A DNA stretch of 64,000 nt from Mycobacterium sp. Root265 (GTDB lineage Bacteria; Actinomycetota; Actinomycetes; Mycobacteriales; Mycobacteriaceae), in the NCBI RefSeq assembly GCF_001428895.1, contig NZ_LMJA01000008.1, positions 43,349 through 107,348 of the forward strand, in the 5' to 3' direction. The position numbers and the translations under genes were made by a program. The notes below the pieces were generated by a model. The model was not told the DNA's origin. It did not search any database and saw only the letters and a program-made list of their open reading frames with translations. Positions 24,489 to 34,056 of the stretch are shown in pieces. How positions within the stretch are numbered: the first letter of the stretch is position 1; each line of letters opens with the position of its first letter.

Positions 24489-25352
24489 ATGCATCTGACT
24501 GTCGGATATCTGGCGACACCGACCGGCGACGACGGTGTCGCCCTGGCTGCCGCGCTGGCCCGTACCTTCGGCGCCGACGTGGACGTCGTCCTGGTGGTGC
24601 GCGAAGAGTTTCCCGACGGCCATCCCGGACGCGGTCAGTATCAGGAGTTCCTGCTCGAACGCGGGCAGGAGTGGATCGCCAAGGCGGTGTCGAACCTCAC
24701 CGGTGTGGCGAAGTCGGTCAAAGCCAATGTCCTGGTGGGCGAATCGTTCGCCGAGACATTGCTGCAATTCGCCGAGACACACGAATCCGACCTCATCGTG
24801 GTCGGCGGCGCCCGCGACGGATTCTTCGGCGGGCATGTGATCGGCCCGGTGTCGAGTGCGCTGCTGCACAGTTCGACGATCCCCGTCGCGCTGGCTCCGC
24901 GCGGCTATGCCGACGACGCGCCCGAACGTATCGAAGCCATCACCGCCGCGGTGCCCAGCAAGGTCGGCGACGACAATCCGTTGCCCTTTGCCATCACTCT
25001 GGCTAGTGCGGCCAATCTTCCCATCCGGATGGTCTCGCTGGTGTCGGCCGAAAACCTCGCCGAGGCCGCCGATCTCGAGGATCTGCGGGCAATGCAGATC
25101 AGCGCCGCCCGGCAGAACCTGACCGTGGCCGCCCGCGCCCTGCCCGATTCACCCGATATCGAATCCCTGGTGGCCGAGGGGATGACGCTGGAGTCCGCGC
25201 TCAAGAAGCTCAACTGGGATGACACCGACGTGCTGGTGGTCGGCTCCAGCCGGTTCGCCGCGCCCAAACGCATCTTCCTGGGCTCCACCGCATCACGCAT
25301 CCTGGCCGGCACCGATGCACCGGTTATCGTGATCCCGCGCGGCGAGGAGTAG
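24489..25352 (+). CDS. Tandem universal stress protein
   Basis: 287 residues with two UspA-like halves. The first ends in LIVVGGARDGFFGGHVIGPVSSALLHSSTIPV (residues about 103-135) and the second in LVVGSSRFAAPKRIFLGSTASRILAGTDAPVIVIPR (about 247-283). The second resembles the G-x2-G-x9-G-S/T ATP-binding motif. It begins 21 bp after the permease and is likely cotranscribed. Permease-Usp gene pairs are common among APC transporters, where the Usp domain is thought to modulate transport. The convergent gap downstream holds a 45-bp hairpin. Confidence 0.85.
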   Translation: MHLTVGYLATPTGDDGVALAAALARTFGADVDVVLVVREEFPDGHPGRGQYQEFLLERGQEWIAKAVSNLTGVAKSVKANVLVGESFAETLLQFAETHESDLIVVGGARDGFFGGHVIGPVSSALLHSSTIPVALAPRGYADDAPERIEAITAAVPSKVGDDNPLPFAITLASAANLPIRMVSLVSAENLAEAADLEDLRAMQISAARQNLTVAARALPDSPDIESLVAEGMTLESALKKLNWDDTDVLVVGSSRFAAPKRIFLGSTASRILAGTDAPVIVIPRGEE

Positions 25353-25355
25353 CGG

Positions 25356-25400
25356 TTTGTGGAGTTTTCGTCGGAATGGTTCCGACGAAAACTCCACAAA
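25356..25400. terminator. Perfect 21-bp-stem hairpin between convergent genes (TTGTGGAGTT family)
   Basis: A 21-nt arm beginning TTTGTGGAGTT and ending TCGGAA, a 3-nt loop, and its exact reverse complement, flanked by GCG/CGC. It fills the 55-bp gap between the Usp and aldehyde dehydrogenase genes. No U-tract. A sister hairpin with compensatory stem changes is at 48873-48915. Probable bidirectional terminator or dispersed palindromic element. Confidence 0.8.
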
Positions 25401-25407
25401 TCGCAAT

Positions 25408-26892
25408 CTAACGTTTCGTGAAGATGGTGCGGTGCCAGTCCTTTTCGGCCGCACCGGTGATATCGCTCATCACGTGCTTGATGGTGAGGTACTCCTCGAA
25501 GGAGTAGTCGCTCATGTCCTTACCGAACCCGGATGCCCCGACACCGCCGTGCGGCATCTCCGAGATGATCGGGATGTGGTCGTTGATCCACACGCAGCCC
25601 GCGTGGATCTCGCGGGAGGCCCGCTGCGCCCGGTAGACATCGCGGGTCCACGCCGAGGCGGCCAGACCGTAGACGGTGTCATTGGCCTGGCGCAGTGCGT
25701 CGTCATCGTCGGTGAACGCGCGCACGGTGAGCACCGGGCCGAAGACCTCGTCGCGGTAGATCTCGGAATCCTCAGCCACATCGGCGATCAGCGTGGGCCG
25801 GTAGAACGCGCCCGGCAGGTCCGGGCTGACACCGCCGGTCACGATCCGGGCGCCCTGATCGGGAGCACGGGACACCATGGCCGCCACCTTGTCCCGGTGC
25901 GCGAACGAGATGAGCGGTCCCAGATCGGTATCCGGATCGTTCGGGTCGCCGACGACGATCTTGCTCATCACCTCGCCGACCCCGGCGACGAAATCGTCGT
26001 ACAGATCGCGTGACACGATCGCCCGGGTTGCCGCCGTGCAGTCCTGCCCGGAGTTGATCAGCGCACCCGCGACGGCGCCCTGGATGGCTGCGTCGAGATC
26101 GGCATCGTCGAACACCACGAACGGCGCCTTGCCGCCGAGTTCCAGCTGGGTGCGGTGACCGTGCACCGCGGCCGCGGCCATCACCTTGCGGCCCACCCCG
26201 GTCGACCCGGTGAAGGTGACCACGTCGACATCGCGATGGCCGGCCAGCGCGGTACCCACATCGGCACCGGACCCGGTCACCACGTTGAGCACACCGTCAG
26301 GCAACCCGGCCGCCTTGGCCACCCGTGCCAGGGTCAGCGTGGTCAGCGGGGTGATCTCGGCCGGTTTGATGACGACGGCGCACCCGGCGGCCAGCGCCGG
26401 GATGACCTTCCAGACCGCCATCTGCAGCGGATAGTTCCACGGCGTGATGGTCGCGACGACACCGACGGCCTCACGCCGGATGCTGGAGGTGTGGTCACCC
26501 GAGTACTCGGCGGTGGCCTTGCCTTCCAGATGTCGTGCCGCACCGGCGAAGAAGGACACGTTGTCGATGCTGCCCGGGACGTCGAACTCGGTGGCCAGCC
26601 GCACCGGCTTACCGCACTGGGCCACTTCCTCGGCGATGAAGGTGTCGGCTTCCGCTTCCATCAACTCGGCCAGCTTGAACAGCACGCCGGCCCGCTCGGC
26701 CGGTGTCGCGCCGGCCCATCCCGGCTGGGCCGCACGTGCGGCAGCGACGGCGGCGTCGACGTCGGCAGGGGTGGCCAGCGCATAGGTTGCGGCCACCGCA
26801 CCGGTGGCGGGATTGATGACCTCGAAGGGCGCGCCGCCGGTCTGCGCCACTACTCCGTTGATCCAACTGCCCGGGATTTGCGTTGCACTCAC
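25408..26892 (-). CDS. Aldehyde dehydrogenase, gamma-aminobutyraldehyde dehydrogenase-like
   Basis: 494 residues from GTG 26892 (VSATQIPGSWING); an ATG at 26919 would add nine residues, and neither has a strong ribosome-binding site. The catalytic glutamate is in LELGGKAPFVVFDDAD and the catalytic cysteine in NSGQDCTAATR (about residue 290); ITPWNYPLQMAVWK and FTGSTGVGRKVM bind NAD. The NSGQDC variant and HIPIISEMPHGGVGASGFGKDMSDYS ending resemble aminobutyraldehyde/betaine-aldehyde dehydrogenases. It would oxidise the aldehyde formed by the neighbouring aminotransferase. Divergent from the Lrp regulator. Confidence 0.88.
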   Translation of the reverse strand: MSATQIPGSWINGVVAQTGGAPFEVINPATGAVAATYALATPADVDAAVAAARAAQPGWAGATPAERAGVLFKLAELMEAEADTFIAEEVAQCGKPVRLATEFDVPGSIDNVSFFAGAARHLEGKATAEYSGDHTSSIRREAVGVVATITPWNYPLQMAVWKVIPALAAGCAVVIKPAEITPLTTLTLARVAKAAGLPDGVLNVVTGSGADVGTALAGHRDVDVVTFTGSTGVGRKVMAAAAVHGHRTQLELGGKAPFVVFDDADLDAAIQGAVAGALINSGQDCTAATRAIVSRDLYDDFVAGVGEVMSKIVVGDPNDPDTDLGPLISFAHRDKVAAMVSRAPDQGARIVTGGVSPDLPGAFYRPTLIADVAEDSEIYRDEVFGPVLTVRAFTDDDDALRQANDTVYGLAASAWTRDVYRAQRASREIHAGCVWINDHIPIISEMPHGGVGASGFGKDMSDYSFEEYLTIKHVMSDITGAAEKDWHRTIFTKR

Positions 26893-26964
26893 AGAGCTCA
26901 AGCCTACGCATTCCGGCAATCTGTGGCACGTCGTACGGCTGATTTCATGGAATTAGTTGCTTGT

Positions 26965-26979
26965 AACGACGGATTCCGT
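26965..26979 (+). promoter_or_regulatory. Promoter-proximal motif of the Lrp gene, shared with the permease
   Basis: AACGACGGATTCCGT, with a CACAAT -10 box at 26981-26986 and the ATG at 26993. It lies in the divergent region between the aldehyde dehydrogenase and Lrp genes and matches the permease motif at 22932 in 13 of 15 bases. Candidate Lrp autoregulatory and pathway operator. Confidence 0.5.
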
Positions 26980-26992
26980 GCACAATCGTCAC

Positions 26993-27514
26993 ATGTCGAA
27001 CCCGGATTCCCAGCCCGGCGCGTCCGCCGTGTCCCTGCGAATCAACCATTCCCGTCCCGGCGCCGCTTTCCAGCTGGACGAGCTCTCGAAGGCCATCATC
27101 GAGAAGCTCCAGCAGGACGGCAGACGTTCCTACGCCGGCATCGGCAAGGCCGTCGGCCTGTCCGAGGCCGCCGTGCGTCAACGAGTGCAGCGGATGGTCG
27201 ATGCGGGTGTCATGCAGATCGTGGCCGTCACCGATCCCATGCAGCTCGGTTTCGCCCGGCAGGCCATGATCGGCATCCGGTGCACCGGTGACACCACCAA
27301 GGTCGCCGAGAAGCTGGCCGCACTCGAGTCCGTCGACTACGTGGTGCTCACCGCGGGAACATTCGACGCCATCGTCGAGGTCGTCTGCGAGGACGACGGT
27401 GACCTGCTCGACCTGCTCAACACCAAAATCCGCGCCGTCCCAGGAGTGATAGCCACCGAAACGTTGGTTTACCTGAAACTAGTCAAACAGCAATACAACT
27501 GGGGCACGAGATGA
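26993..27514 (+). CDS. Lrp/AsnC-family regulator
   Basis: 173 residues from ATG 26993, leaderless on the evidence of CACAAT at 26981. A 30-residue extension precedes the helix-turn-helix (LSKAIIEKLQQDGRRSYAGIGKAVGLSEAAVRQRVQRM, residues about 32-70), followed by the RAM/AsnC ligand domain (GIRCTGDTTKVAEKL, VVLTAGTFDAIVEVVCED, KIRAVPGVIATETLVYLKL). The stop overlaps the aminotransferase start (ATGA, 27511-27514). It most likely controls this amine-catabolism module in response to an amino acid or amine. Confidence 0.88.
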   Translation: MSNPDSQPGASAVSLRINHSRPGAAFQLDELSKAIIEKLQQDGRRSYAGIGKAVGLSEAAVRQRVQRMVDAGVMQIVAVTDPMQLGFARQAMIGIRCTGDTTKVAEKLAALESVDYVVLTAGTFDAIVEVVCEDDGDLLDLLNTKIRAVPGVIATETLVYLKLVKQQYNWGTR

Positions 27515-28896
27515 CAATTACCGAAACAAACACAAGCGCGACAACCGATCTGGCCGCCAAGGCCAACCGCCACCTGTGGGGGCACTTCGCCCGTCACGGC
27601 GAGGGCATCACCCCGCCGATCATCACCCGCGGCGAGGGCACCCGGATCTTCGACGACAAGGGCAACAGCTACATCGACGGCCTGAGCGGGCTGTTCGTGG
27701 TCCAGGTCGGGCACGGCCGCGAGGAACTGGCTGCCGCGGCCGCCAAGCAGGCCGAGCAGCTGGCCTTCTTCCCGCTGTGGTCCTATGCCACCCCGTCGGC
27801 GATCGAATTGGCCGAGCGGGTAGCCAATTACGCGCCGGGCGACCTGAACCGGGTCTTCTTCACCACCGGTGGCGGCGAGGCCGTGGAGAGCGCCTGGAAG
27901 CTGGCCAAGCAGTTCTTCAAGCTGACCGGTAAGCCGGGCAAGTACAAGGTGATATCGCGGTCCATCGCCTATCACGGCACGCCGCAGGGAGCGCTGGCCA
28001 TCACCGGCATCCCGGCGTTCAAGGCGCCGTTCGATCCGCCGACCCCCGGCGGTTTCCGGGTGCCCAACACCAACTTCTACCGCGCTCCCGAGCAGTTCAG
28101 CTCCGACCCCAAGGCCTGGGGCCGCTACTGCGCCGACCGGATCGCCGAGGCCATCGAGTTCGAGGGCCCCGACACCGTCGCCGCCGTCTTCCTGGAGCCG
28201 GTGCAGAACGCCGGCGGCTGCTTCCCGCCGCCGCCCGGGTACTTCGAGCGGGTCCGCGAGATCTGCGACGAGTACGACGTGCTGCTGGTCTCCGACGAGG
28301 TGATCTGCGCCTACGGCCGGATCGGATCGATGTTCGCCTGTGATGATTTCGGATACATCCCCGACATCATCACCAGCGCAAAGGGTTTGACCTCGGGCTA
28401 CTCCCCGCTGGGCGCGATGATCGCCAGTGACCGGCTGTTCGAACCCTTCAACGACGGGCAGACGGTGTTCGGCCACGGCTACACCTTCGGCGGGCACCCG
28501 GTGTCCTCCGCGGTCGCACTGGCCAACCTCGACATCTTCGAGCGCGAGGGCATCAACGCCCACGTCAAGGAAAGCGCCCCGGCCTTCCGCGCCACCCTGG
28601 AGAAGCTCTACGACCTGCCGATCGTCGGTGACGTCCGCGGTGAGGGCTTCTTCTACGGCATCGAACTGGTCAAGGACAAGGCGACCAAGGAGACCTTCAA
28701 CGACGAGGAATCCGAGCGGCTGCTGCGCGGATACCTGACGCCCGCACTGTGGGAGGCCGGCCTCTACTGCCGCGCCGACGACCGTGGCGACCCAGTCGTG
28801 CAGCTGGCTCCCCCGCTGATCAGTGGGCAGGCCGAGTTCGACGCGATCTACGACATCCTGCACAACGTGCTGTCGGAGGCGTCGCGCCGGATGTGA
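27511..28896 (+). CDS. Class III aminotransferase (putrescine/omega-amino acid-pyruvate type)
   Basis: 461 residues of the PLP-dependent class III family. The PLP-binding lysine is in DIITSAKGLTSGYSPLGAMI (about residue 291), the cofactor Asp in LLVSDEVICAYGRIG, and the substrate domain includes YIDGLSGLFVVQVGHGREEL and FTTGGGEAVESAWKLAKQF. Length and motifs fit the SpuC-like/omega-amino acid:pyruvate aminotransferase group and the M. tuberculosis Rv3329 position next to dacB1. Together with the permease and aldehyde dehydrogenase it would convert a diamine to an amino acid. Exact amine is not determinable. Confidence 0.9.
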   Translation: MTITETNTSATTDLAAKANRHLWGHFARHGEGITPPIITRGEGTRIFDDKGNSYIDGLSGLFVVQVGHGREELAAAAAKQAEQLAFFPLWSYATPSAIELAERVANYAPGDLNRVFFTTGGGEAVESAWKLAKQFFKLTGKPGKYKVISRSIAYHGTPQGALAITGIPAFKAPFDPPTPGGFRVPNTNFYRAPEQFSSDPKAWGRYCADRIAEAIEFEGPDTVAAVFLEPVQNAGGCFPPPPGYFERVREICDEYDVLLVSDEVICAYGRIGSMFACDDFGYIPDIITSAKGLTSGYSPLGAMIASDRLFEPFNDGQTVFGHGYTFGGHPVSSAVALANLDIFEREGINAHVKESAPAFRATLEKLYDLPIVGDVRGEGFFYGIELVKDKATKETFNDEESERLLRGYLTPALWEAGLYCRADDRGDPVVQLAPPLISGQAEFDAIYDILHNVLSEASRRM

Positions 28897-28985
28897 TCCG
28901 GTTCGCCACATAAACCACACAAGTCACATCAGCCACAGCGTGGCGGCCCAGAAATCTGTCCGGAATCTCCTAGTCTGCACAGACG

Positions 28986-30185
28986 ATGGCTTCCAAAGTT
29001 TCGCTGCGCCGAGTGGCTTGTGCGGTCACGGCGACCTTGATGCTGACCGGTTCCGCACTGGTCGGAGCGCCGCTGGTCGGCGCAGACCCGGGCCCCGACC
29101 CGTGCCCCTACAAGGTGACGACGCCGCCCGCGGTCGACGACTCCGAGGTCCCCAAGGCCGGTCCGCCGCCGCAGCCGCTGCCGGTGCCCGCCACCCCGCT
29201 CGGTGGTGACGCACTCAGCGGTTGCGGGCTGATCACCGCACCCGACACCCCGCCGGTGCCCGGTGACGTGTCGGCCGAGGCGTGGCTGGTCGCCGACCTC
29301 GACACCGGCGAGATCATCGCCGCCAAGGATCCGCACGGGCGGCATCGCCCGGCCAGTGTGATCAAGGTGCTGGTCGCCATGCAGTCGATCCAGGAGCTGC
29401 CGATCAACCGGATGATCACCGGCAGCGAGGGTGACGAGCACGCCGAGGGCAGTAGCGTCGGCGTGAAGAACGGTGAGCGCTATACCGTCAGCGATCTGCT
29501 GCACGGCCTGCTCATGGTGTCGGGCAACGACGCCGCCCACGCGCTGGCCGCCCAGCTCGGCGGGATGGACACCGCGCTGCAGAAGATCAACAACCTGGCC
29601 CGCAAGCTCGGCGCCCGCGACACCCGCGCCGCCACACCGTCAGGTCTGGACGGTCCGGGCATGAGCACCTCTGCCTACGACCTCGGCCTGTTCTACCGAT
29701 ACGCCTGGCAGAACGACACTTTCGCGAAGATCGTCGGCTCCCAGCAGTACCAGTGGCCGACCTACGAGCTGGAGAACGACAACAAGCTGCTCGCCAACTA
29801 CCCGGGCGCACTGGGCGGTAAGACCGGCTACACCGATGACGCCGGGCAGACGTTCGTCGGCGCCGCCGAACGCGACGGCCGCCGGCTGGTGGCGATCATG
29901 CTCAAGGGCACCCGGGTACCCATCGCCCCGTGGGAGCAGGCAGCCCGCCTGCTCGACTACGGGTTCGCGACACCGCCGGGCACCTCGATCGGCTCGCTGA
30001 TCGAGCCCGACCCATCCCTGGCCGCCCCGGAGCCCGAGAAGGCTCCCGACCCCACCGCGGTCGCCGCGACCGCGCTGCCGAGTGCCGACGCGCTGCCCGT
30101 GCGGGTCGGCGTCGGATTCGTCGGCGTCATCATCGTCTTCGCCCTCATCATGGCGGCGCGGTCGATGAACCGTCAGCGCGCCTGA
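28986..30185 (+). CDS. dacB1: D-alanyl-D-alanine carboxypeptidase (DacB1-like)
   Basis: 399 residues with an N-terminal signal peptide ([23 protein letters not shown]), a proline-rich stretch, the serine peptidase S11 domain with SVIK (SxxK, about residue 123), SGN (about residue 178) and KTG (about residue 279), and a C-terminal membrane helix ([16 protein letters not shown]) followed by RSMNRQRA. It trims the terminal D-Ala from peptidoglycan pentapeptides, anchored outside the cell membrane. Same neighbour order as M. tuberculosis (aminotransferase-dacB1). Overlaps the convergent nitronate monooxygenase-like gene by 13 bp. Confidence 0.93.
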   Translation: MASKVSLRRVACAVTATLMLTGSALVGAPLVGADPGPDPCPYKVTTPPAVDDSEVPKAGPPPQPLPVPATPLGGDALSGCGLITAPDTPPVPGDVSAEAWLVADLDTGEIIAAKDPHGRHRPASVIKVLVAMQSIQELPINRMITGSEGDEHAEGSSVGVKNGERYTVSDLLHGLLMVSGNDAAHALAAQLGGMDTALQKINNLARKLGARDTRAATPSGLDGPGMSTSAYDLGLFYRYAWQNDTFAKIVGSQQYQWPTYELENDNKLLANYPGALGGKTGYTDDAGQTFVGAAERDGRRLVAIMLKGTRVPIAPWEQAARLLDYGFATPPGTSIGSLIEPDPSLAAPEPEKAPDPTAVAATALPSADALPVRVGVGFVGVIIVFALIMAARSMNRQRA

Positions 30186-31033
30186 GAACCCCAGCGCTCC
30201 AACAACGCTGCCGCGCCCTCACCCAGCTGCACGACGACGTCGCCGGCGTCGACCTGGCTCCGCACCTGCCCCACGCCCTGCCCTGCATTGACCGCCGACC
30301 CGCGCAGCACCCGTTCCGGAATGCCTGCCGGCCACCGGTATCCGGCCGCGATGTCATGCTCAGAGGTCAGCTCGGTCTGCGAACCGGCCAGCAATTCGGC
30401 GCGGGCATCGTCGGGCATCAACGCCTGGGTGCACGCCGCGAAGACCGTACCCACCCAGGCGGCCGACGCGCCGGCCGCCAGCACCGCAGCCACGCCCCGT
30501 GGCGAGGCGATGCCACCGGCGGCCAGCACCGGGACGTCGACGGCGTCCAGCACCCCGGTGAGCAGCGGCAGGGTGCCCATCACCGGTTTCCCGTGCCCGC
30601 CGCCTTCGGCACCACGGGCCACCAGCACGTCCACGCCGGACTCCACCGCGCCGATCGCGTCGTCGACGGTGGCGACCTGCGCTGCGACGGTCACCCCGGC
30701 GTCATGGGCTTCCCGCACCCAGCTCCAGTCATCACCGAAGCTGACGCTCAACAGCGCCGGCCGGGCGGACAGCGCCACGTCCAGCAAGTCCGGCTGCTCG
30801 CTCATGACCCAGTGCACCAGCCCGATGCCGAACGGCCCGCTCACATCACCGAGTTCGGCAAGTTCGCGGCGCAGCAGATCCGGGGTCGCCGCACTGCCCA
30901 TTCCGATCATGCCCAGTCCACCGGCCCGCGAGACCGCGGCGGCCAGCCGTCCACCGGCGGCGCCGCCCATGGGCGCATTCACCACGGGGAACGTGAGACC
31001 CATTGCGGCAGACCAGGTGGTGACCAAAGACAC
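30173..31033 (-). CDS. Nitronate monooxygenase / 2-nitropropane dioxygenase-like FMN protein
   Basis: About 286 residues. [30 protein letters not shown] is the FMN-binding N-terminus, followed by [13 protein letters not shown], where the histidine corresponds to the catalytic site region, and [30 protein letters not shown], the phosphate-binding loop. Members oxidise alkyl nitronates or reduce enoyl substrates. The start is uncertain: three in-frame GTG codons lie at 31042, 31036 and 31033, and the 31033 start gives the usual N-terminal length. Divergent from the guanidinium exporter, with a TGTCAC-CAT-GTGACA palindrome between. Confidence 0.82.
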   Translation of the reverse strand: MSLVTTWSAAMGLTFPVVNAPMGGAAGGRLAAAVSRAGGLGMIGMGSAATPDLLRRELAELGDVSGPFGIGLVHWVMSEQPDLLDVALSARPALLSVSFGDDWSWVREAHDAGVTVAAQVATVDDAIGAVESGVDVLVARGAEGGGHGKPVMGTLPLLTGVLDAVDVPVLAAGGIASPRGVAAVLAAGASAAWVGTVFAACTQALMPDDARAELLAGSQTELTSEHDIAAGYRWPAGIPERVLRGSAVNAGQGVGQVRSQVDAGDVVVQLGEGAAALLERWGSQAR

Positions 31034-31068
31034 CACCCGCACGCTACCCGGTTTGCTACCGTTGACGA

Positions 31069-31083
31069 TGTCACCATGTGACA
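31069..31083. promoter_or_regulatory. 15-bp palindrome in divergent promoter region
   Basis: TGTCAC-CAT-GTGACA, perfect six-base arms around a 3-nt centre. It ends immediately before the first base of the guanidine-III riboswitch, placing it about where the transcription start should be, between the nitronate monooxygenase-like gene and gdx. Candidate repressor site; the binding protein is not identified. Confidence 0.5.
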
Positions 31084-31127
31084 CCGGACGAGGCGGCACC
31101 GTACCCGGCCAGCGACAAGACGGAGCC
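31084..31127 (+). promoter_or_regulatory. Guanidine-III (ykkC-III) riboswitch
   Basis: Contains CCGGACGAGG, then CACCGTACCCGG, then GACAAGACGG, the conserved blocks of the guanidine-III aptamer, in the right order. P1 pairs CCGG 31084-31087 with CCGG 31105-31108; P2 pairs GGCACCGT 31095-31102 with ACGGAGCC 31120-31127 through one A-A mismatch. The ribosome-binding site GGAGGG (31130-31135) follows within 3 nt and the exporter ATG is at 31142, so guanidinium probably opens translation. Confidence 0.88.
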
Positions 31128-31141
31128 ACGGAGGGTGTGTC

Positions 31142-31459
31142 ATGGCTTGGTTGATTCTGGTGATCTCGGGTGTGCTGGAGGCCGTCTGGGCCACCGCGCT
31201 CGGCAGGTCCGAGGGCTTCACGAGAATGGGCCCGTCGGTGGTATTCGGTGTGGCGCTGGTGTTCTCGATGGCGGGCCTGGCCTTCGCGATGCGCTCACTC
31301 CCGATCGGCACCAGCTACGCGATCTGGGTGGGTATCGGCGCCGCGCTGACCGTGGGCTACGCGATGTTCACCGGTTCCGAGGGCGCCTCACTGATCAAGG
31401 TGGCGCTGATCCTCGGCATCATCGGCTGCGTCGTCGGCCTCAAGGTGATCGGGCACTAA
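31142..31459 (+). CDS. gdx: SMR-family guanidinium exporter (Gdx/SugE type)
   Basis: 105 residues, four membrane helices, typical of small multidrug resistance dimers. Residues G10, E13, W16, S42 and W62, which distinguish Gdx guanidinium exporters from promiscuous EmrE drug exporters, are all present (LVISGVLEAVW, VFSMAGLAF, SYAIWVGIG). E13 is the proton/substrate site. A guanidine-III riboswitch lies directly upstream with GGAGGG six bases before the ATG, so sequence and regulation agree on guanidinium-proton antiport. Overlaps the convergent YihY gene by 4 bp. Confidence 0.92.
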   Translation: MAWLILVISGVLEAVWATALGRSEGFTRMGPSVVFGVALVFSMAGLAFAMRSLPIGTSYAIWVGIGAALTVGYAMFTGSEGASLIKVALILGIIGCVVGLKVIGH

Positions 31460-32511
31460 CGACGTGAGCGCAACAGTCGGGACAGTCCGAGTCCGCCGAT
31501 CGCGCCGGCCGCGAAACTCGCGGCGGCACCGGACATCCCGACGCCTTCACGCACCTCGATCCGCGGGCTGATCCGGACCGGGCCGGGCGGTTCGATCGGC
31601 ACCGCCTCCAGGTTCTCGGGGGCCGTCGCGGCCCACGCCGTCGCGAACAGGATCAGCCTGGCGGTGATGTAGGCGAACACCATCAGGCCCAGCACCGGAC
31701 CGAAGGTGGCCCCGGCGGGCCCGGTCACCACCGAGCGCAGGTAGATCGAAGCCACCTGCTTGAACACCTCGAACGCCACCGCGGCGATCAGACCGGCCCG
31801 CAGCGAGCTGCGGAAGCTGACCGACTCGCGCGGAAGCCGGGCGATGATCCAGGTGAACAGCAACCAGGAGATCCCGATGGAGATCACCCAGGACGCCACC
31901 TGCAGCCCGACGCTCAGACCCGGCACATCCTGCAGCCCGAACCAGCCCAGCACCGTCGTCATCGCTGACTCTTTGCTCAGCGCGGTCAGGCCGATGGTGA
32001 GCGCCAGCGCCACGAACGCCGAAACCAGTGCCAGCAGGTCCGACAGCTTGGTGGCCACGAACCCGGCGGGTTCGTGCCGCTGCTCCCACATCTGGCTCAG
32101 CGCTTCCCGCAGGTTGGCCATCCAGCCCAGGCCGGCCCATGCGGCGGTGGCCAGACCGATGACACCGACGGTGCCGCGCGAGTCGATCGCCGAATCCATC
32201 AACTCCACGAGTTGGGACCCGAGGTCACCCGAGACGCTGGACCTGATCCGTTCCTCGACCTCCATCATCAGGTCGGGCTGGTTGGCCAGCACGAACCCGC
32301 CGATGGAGAAACCGACCATGAGCAGCGGGAACAACGCGAAGATGGTGAAGTACGTGATGCCCGCGGCGTAGAAGTCGCCCTTGCACTCGTTGTAGCGGTC
32401 CTGAGCCACCATGATGCGGTTGAACCAGAAGAAGCGCTCCCGCAACCGGTCCATCACACCTGGTTTGTCCTGGTCGGACGGGGCTGTCGGTACCGCTTCG
32501 CGGTAGGCCAT
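31456..32511 (-). CDS. YihY/BrkB-family inner membrane protein
   Basis: 351 residues from ATG 32511, preceded by GGGAAGGG; the longer frame upstream overlaps trpS and is not credible. Six membrane helices with the family's first-helix region DFYAAGITYFTIFALFPLLMVGFSIGG and the later WLLFTWIIARLPRESVSFRSSLRAGLIAAVAFE. The C-terminus has another hydrophobic stretch ending in LSRLLRSRR. Despite old naming as RNase BN, the family are membrane proteins of unclear, possibly transport, function. Follows trpS by 22 bp on the same strand, as Rv3335c follows trpS in M. tuberculosis. Confidence 0.88.
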   Translation of the reverse strand: MAYREAVPTAPSDQDKPGVMDRLRERFFWFNRIMVAQDRYNECKGDFYAAGITYFTIFALFPLLMVGFSIGGFVLANQPDLMMEVEERIRSSVSGDLGSQLVELMDSAIDSRGTVGVIGLATAAWAGLGWMANLREALSQMWEQRHEPAGFVATKLSDLLALVSAFVALALTIGLTALSKESAMTTVLGWFGLQDVPGLSVGLQVASWVISIGISWLLFTWIIARLPRESVSFRSSLRAGLIAAVAFEVFKQVASIYLRSVVTGPAGATFGPVLGLMVFAYITARLILFATAWAATAPENLEAVPIEPPGPVRISPRIEVREGVGMSGAAASFAAGAIGGLGLSRLLRSRR

Positions 32512-32533
32512 CGGTAATCCCTTCCCAGGGTGG

Positions 32534-33574
<1,041 letters not shown>

Positions 33575-34003
33575 TCATTCGGTTTCCGCGCGGGTCAGCA
33601 GCTCGAGCACCCGGAGGAAGGTGCGCCGCTCGTCGGCGCTCAGCAGGCCCAGCCAGCGTTCCTCGCCACGCTGGATCTCGGCTTGCGCGGCGTCTTTCAC
33701 CCGCTGCCCGGCAGCGGTGATCGCCAGCAGGCGGACCCGACGGTCCTCGGGATCGACCTGACGCTCGATATGACCGCGGTCCTGCAGGTCATCGAGGGTG
33801 CGGATGATGCGTGTCTTGTCGGCGCCGATCGCTTCGGCCAGGGCGGCCTGGGAGCGCACCGGCCCGCCGTCCAGCGCGCACAGCACGACGTAGCCCCACA
33901 TGGTGAGGTCGTGCGCCTCCAGCACGGGCAGCTCGGCGGCGGCCATGTCGCGCAGCAACGGGGCGAGCATGGCCGCGAGATCGGGACGACGCGGCACCGC
34001 CAC
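33575..34003 (-). CDS. MarR-family transcriptional regulator
   Basis: 142 residues. Helix-turn-helix segment RSQAALAEAIGADKTRIIRTLDDLQDRG (residues about 48-76) with the MarR wing VDPEDRRVRLLAITAAGQR. Divergent from a maleylpyruvate isomerase-like gene across 45 bp that holds a 33-bp interrupted palindrome reaching over the neighbour's start codon. It follows trpS's start by 24 bp, head to tail, and may share its transcription. Effector unknown. Confidence 0.88.
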   Translation of the reverse strand: MAVPRRPDLAAMLAPLLRDMAAAELPVLEAHDLTMWGYVVLCALDGGPVRSQAALAEAIGADKTRIIRTLDDLQDRGHIERQVDPEDRRVRLLAITAAGQRVKDAAQAEIQRGEERWLGLLSADERRTFLRVLELLTRAETE

Positions 34004-34023
34004 ATGCTAAGCGTTGCCCAATC

Positions 34024-34056
34024 ATATGCTTTCGCTTATCGTAAGCTCATGCATAT
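34024..34056. promoter_or_regulatory. MarR operator-like interrupted palindrome
   Basis: ATATGC-N4-GCTTA-TCG-TAAGC-N4-GCATAT, symmetric around 34040; 11 of 15 arm positions pair. It covers the ATG (34049) of the maleylpyruvate isomerase-like gene and lies 21 bp from the MarR start. Candidate operator for the 33575-34003 regulator. Confidence 0.65.

Noticed and set aside
22833-24869. 678-codon open frame antisense to the APC permease
   Set aside because: Gln/His/Arg/Asp-rich shadow of a hydrophobic membrane protein; no ribosome-binding site or family features.
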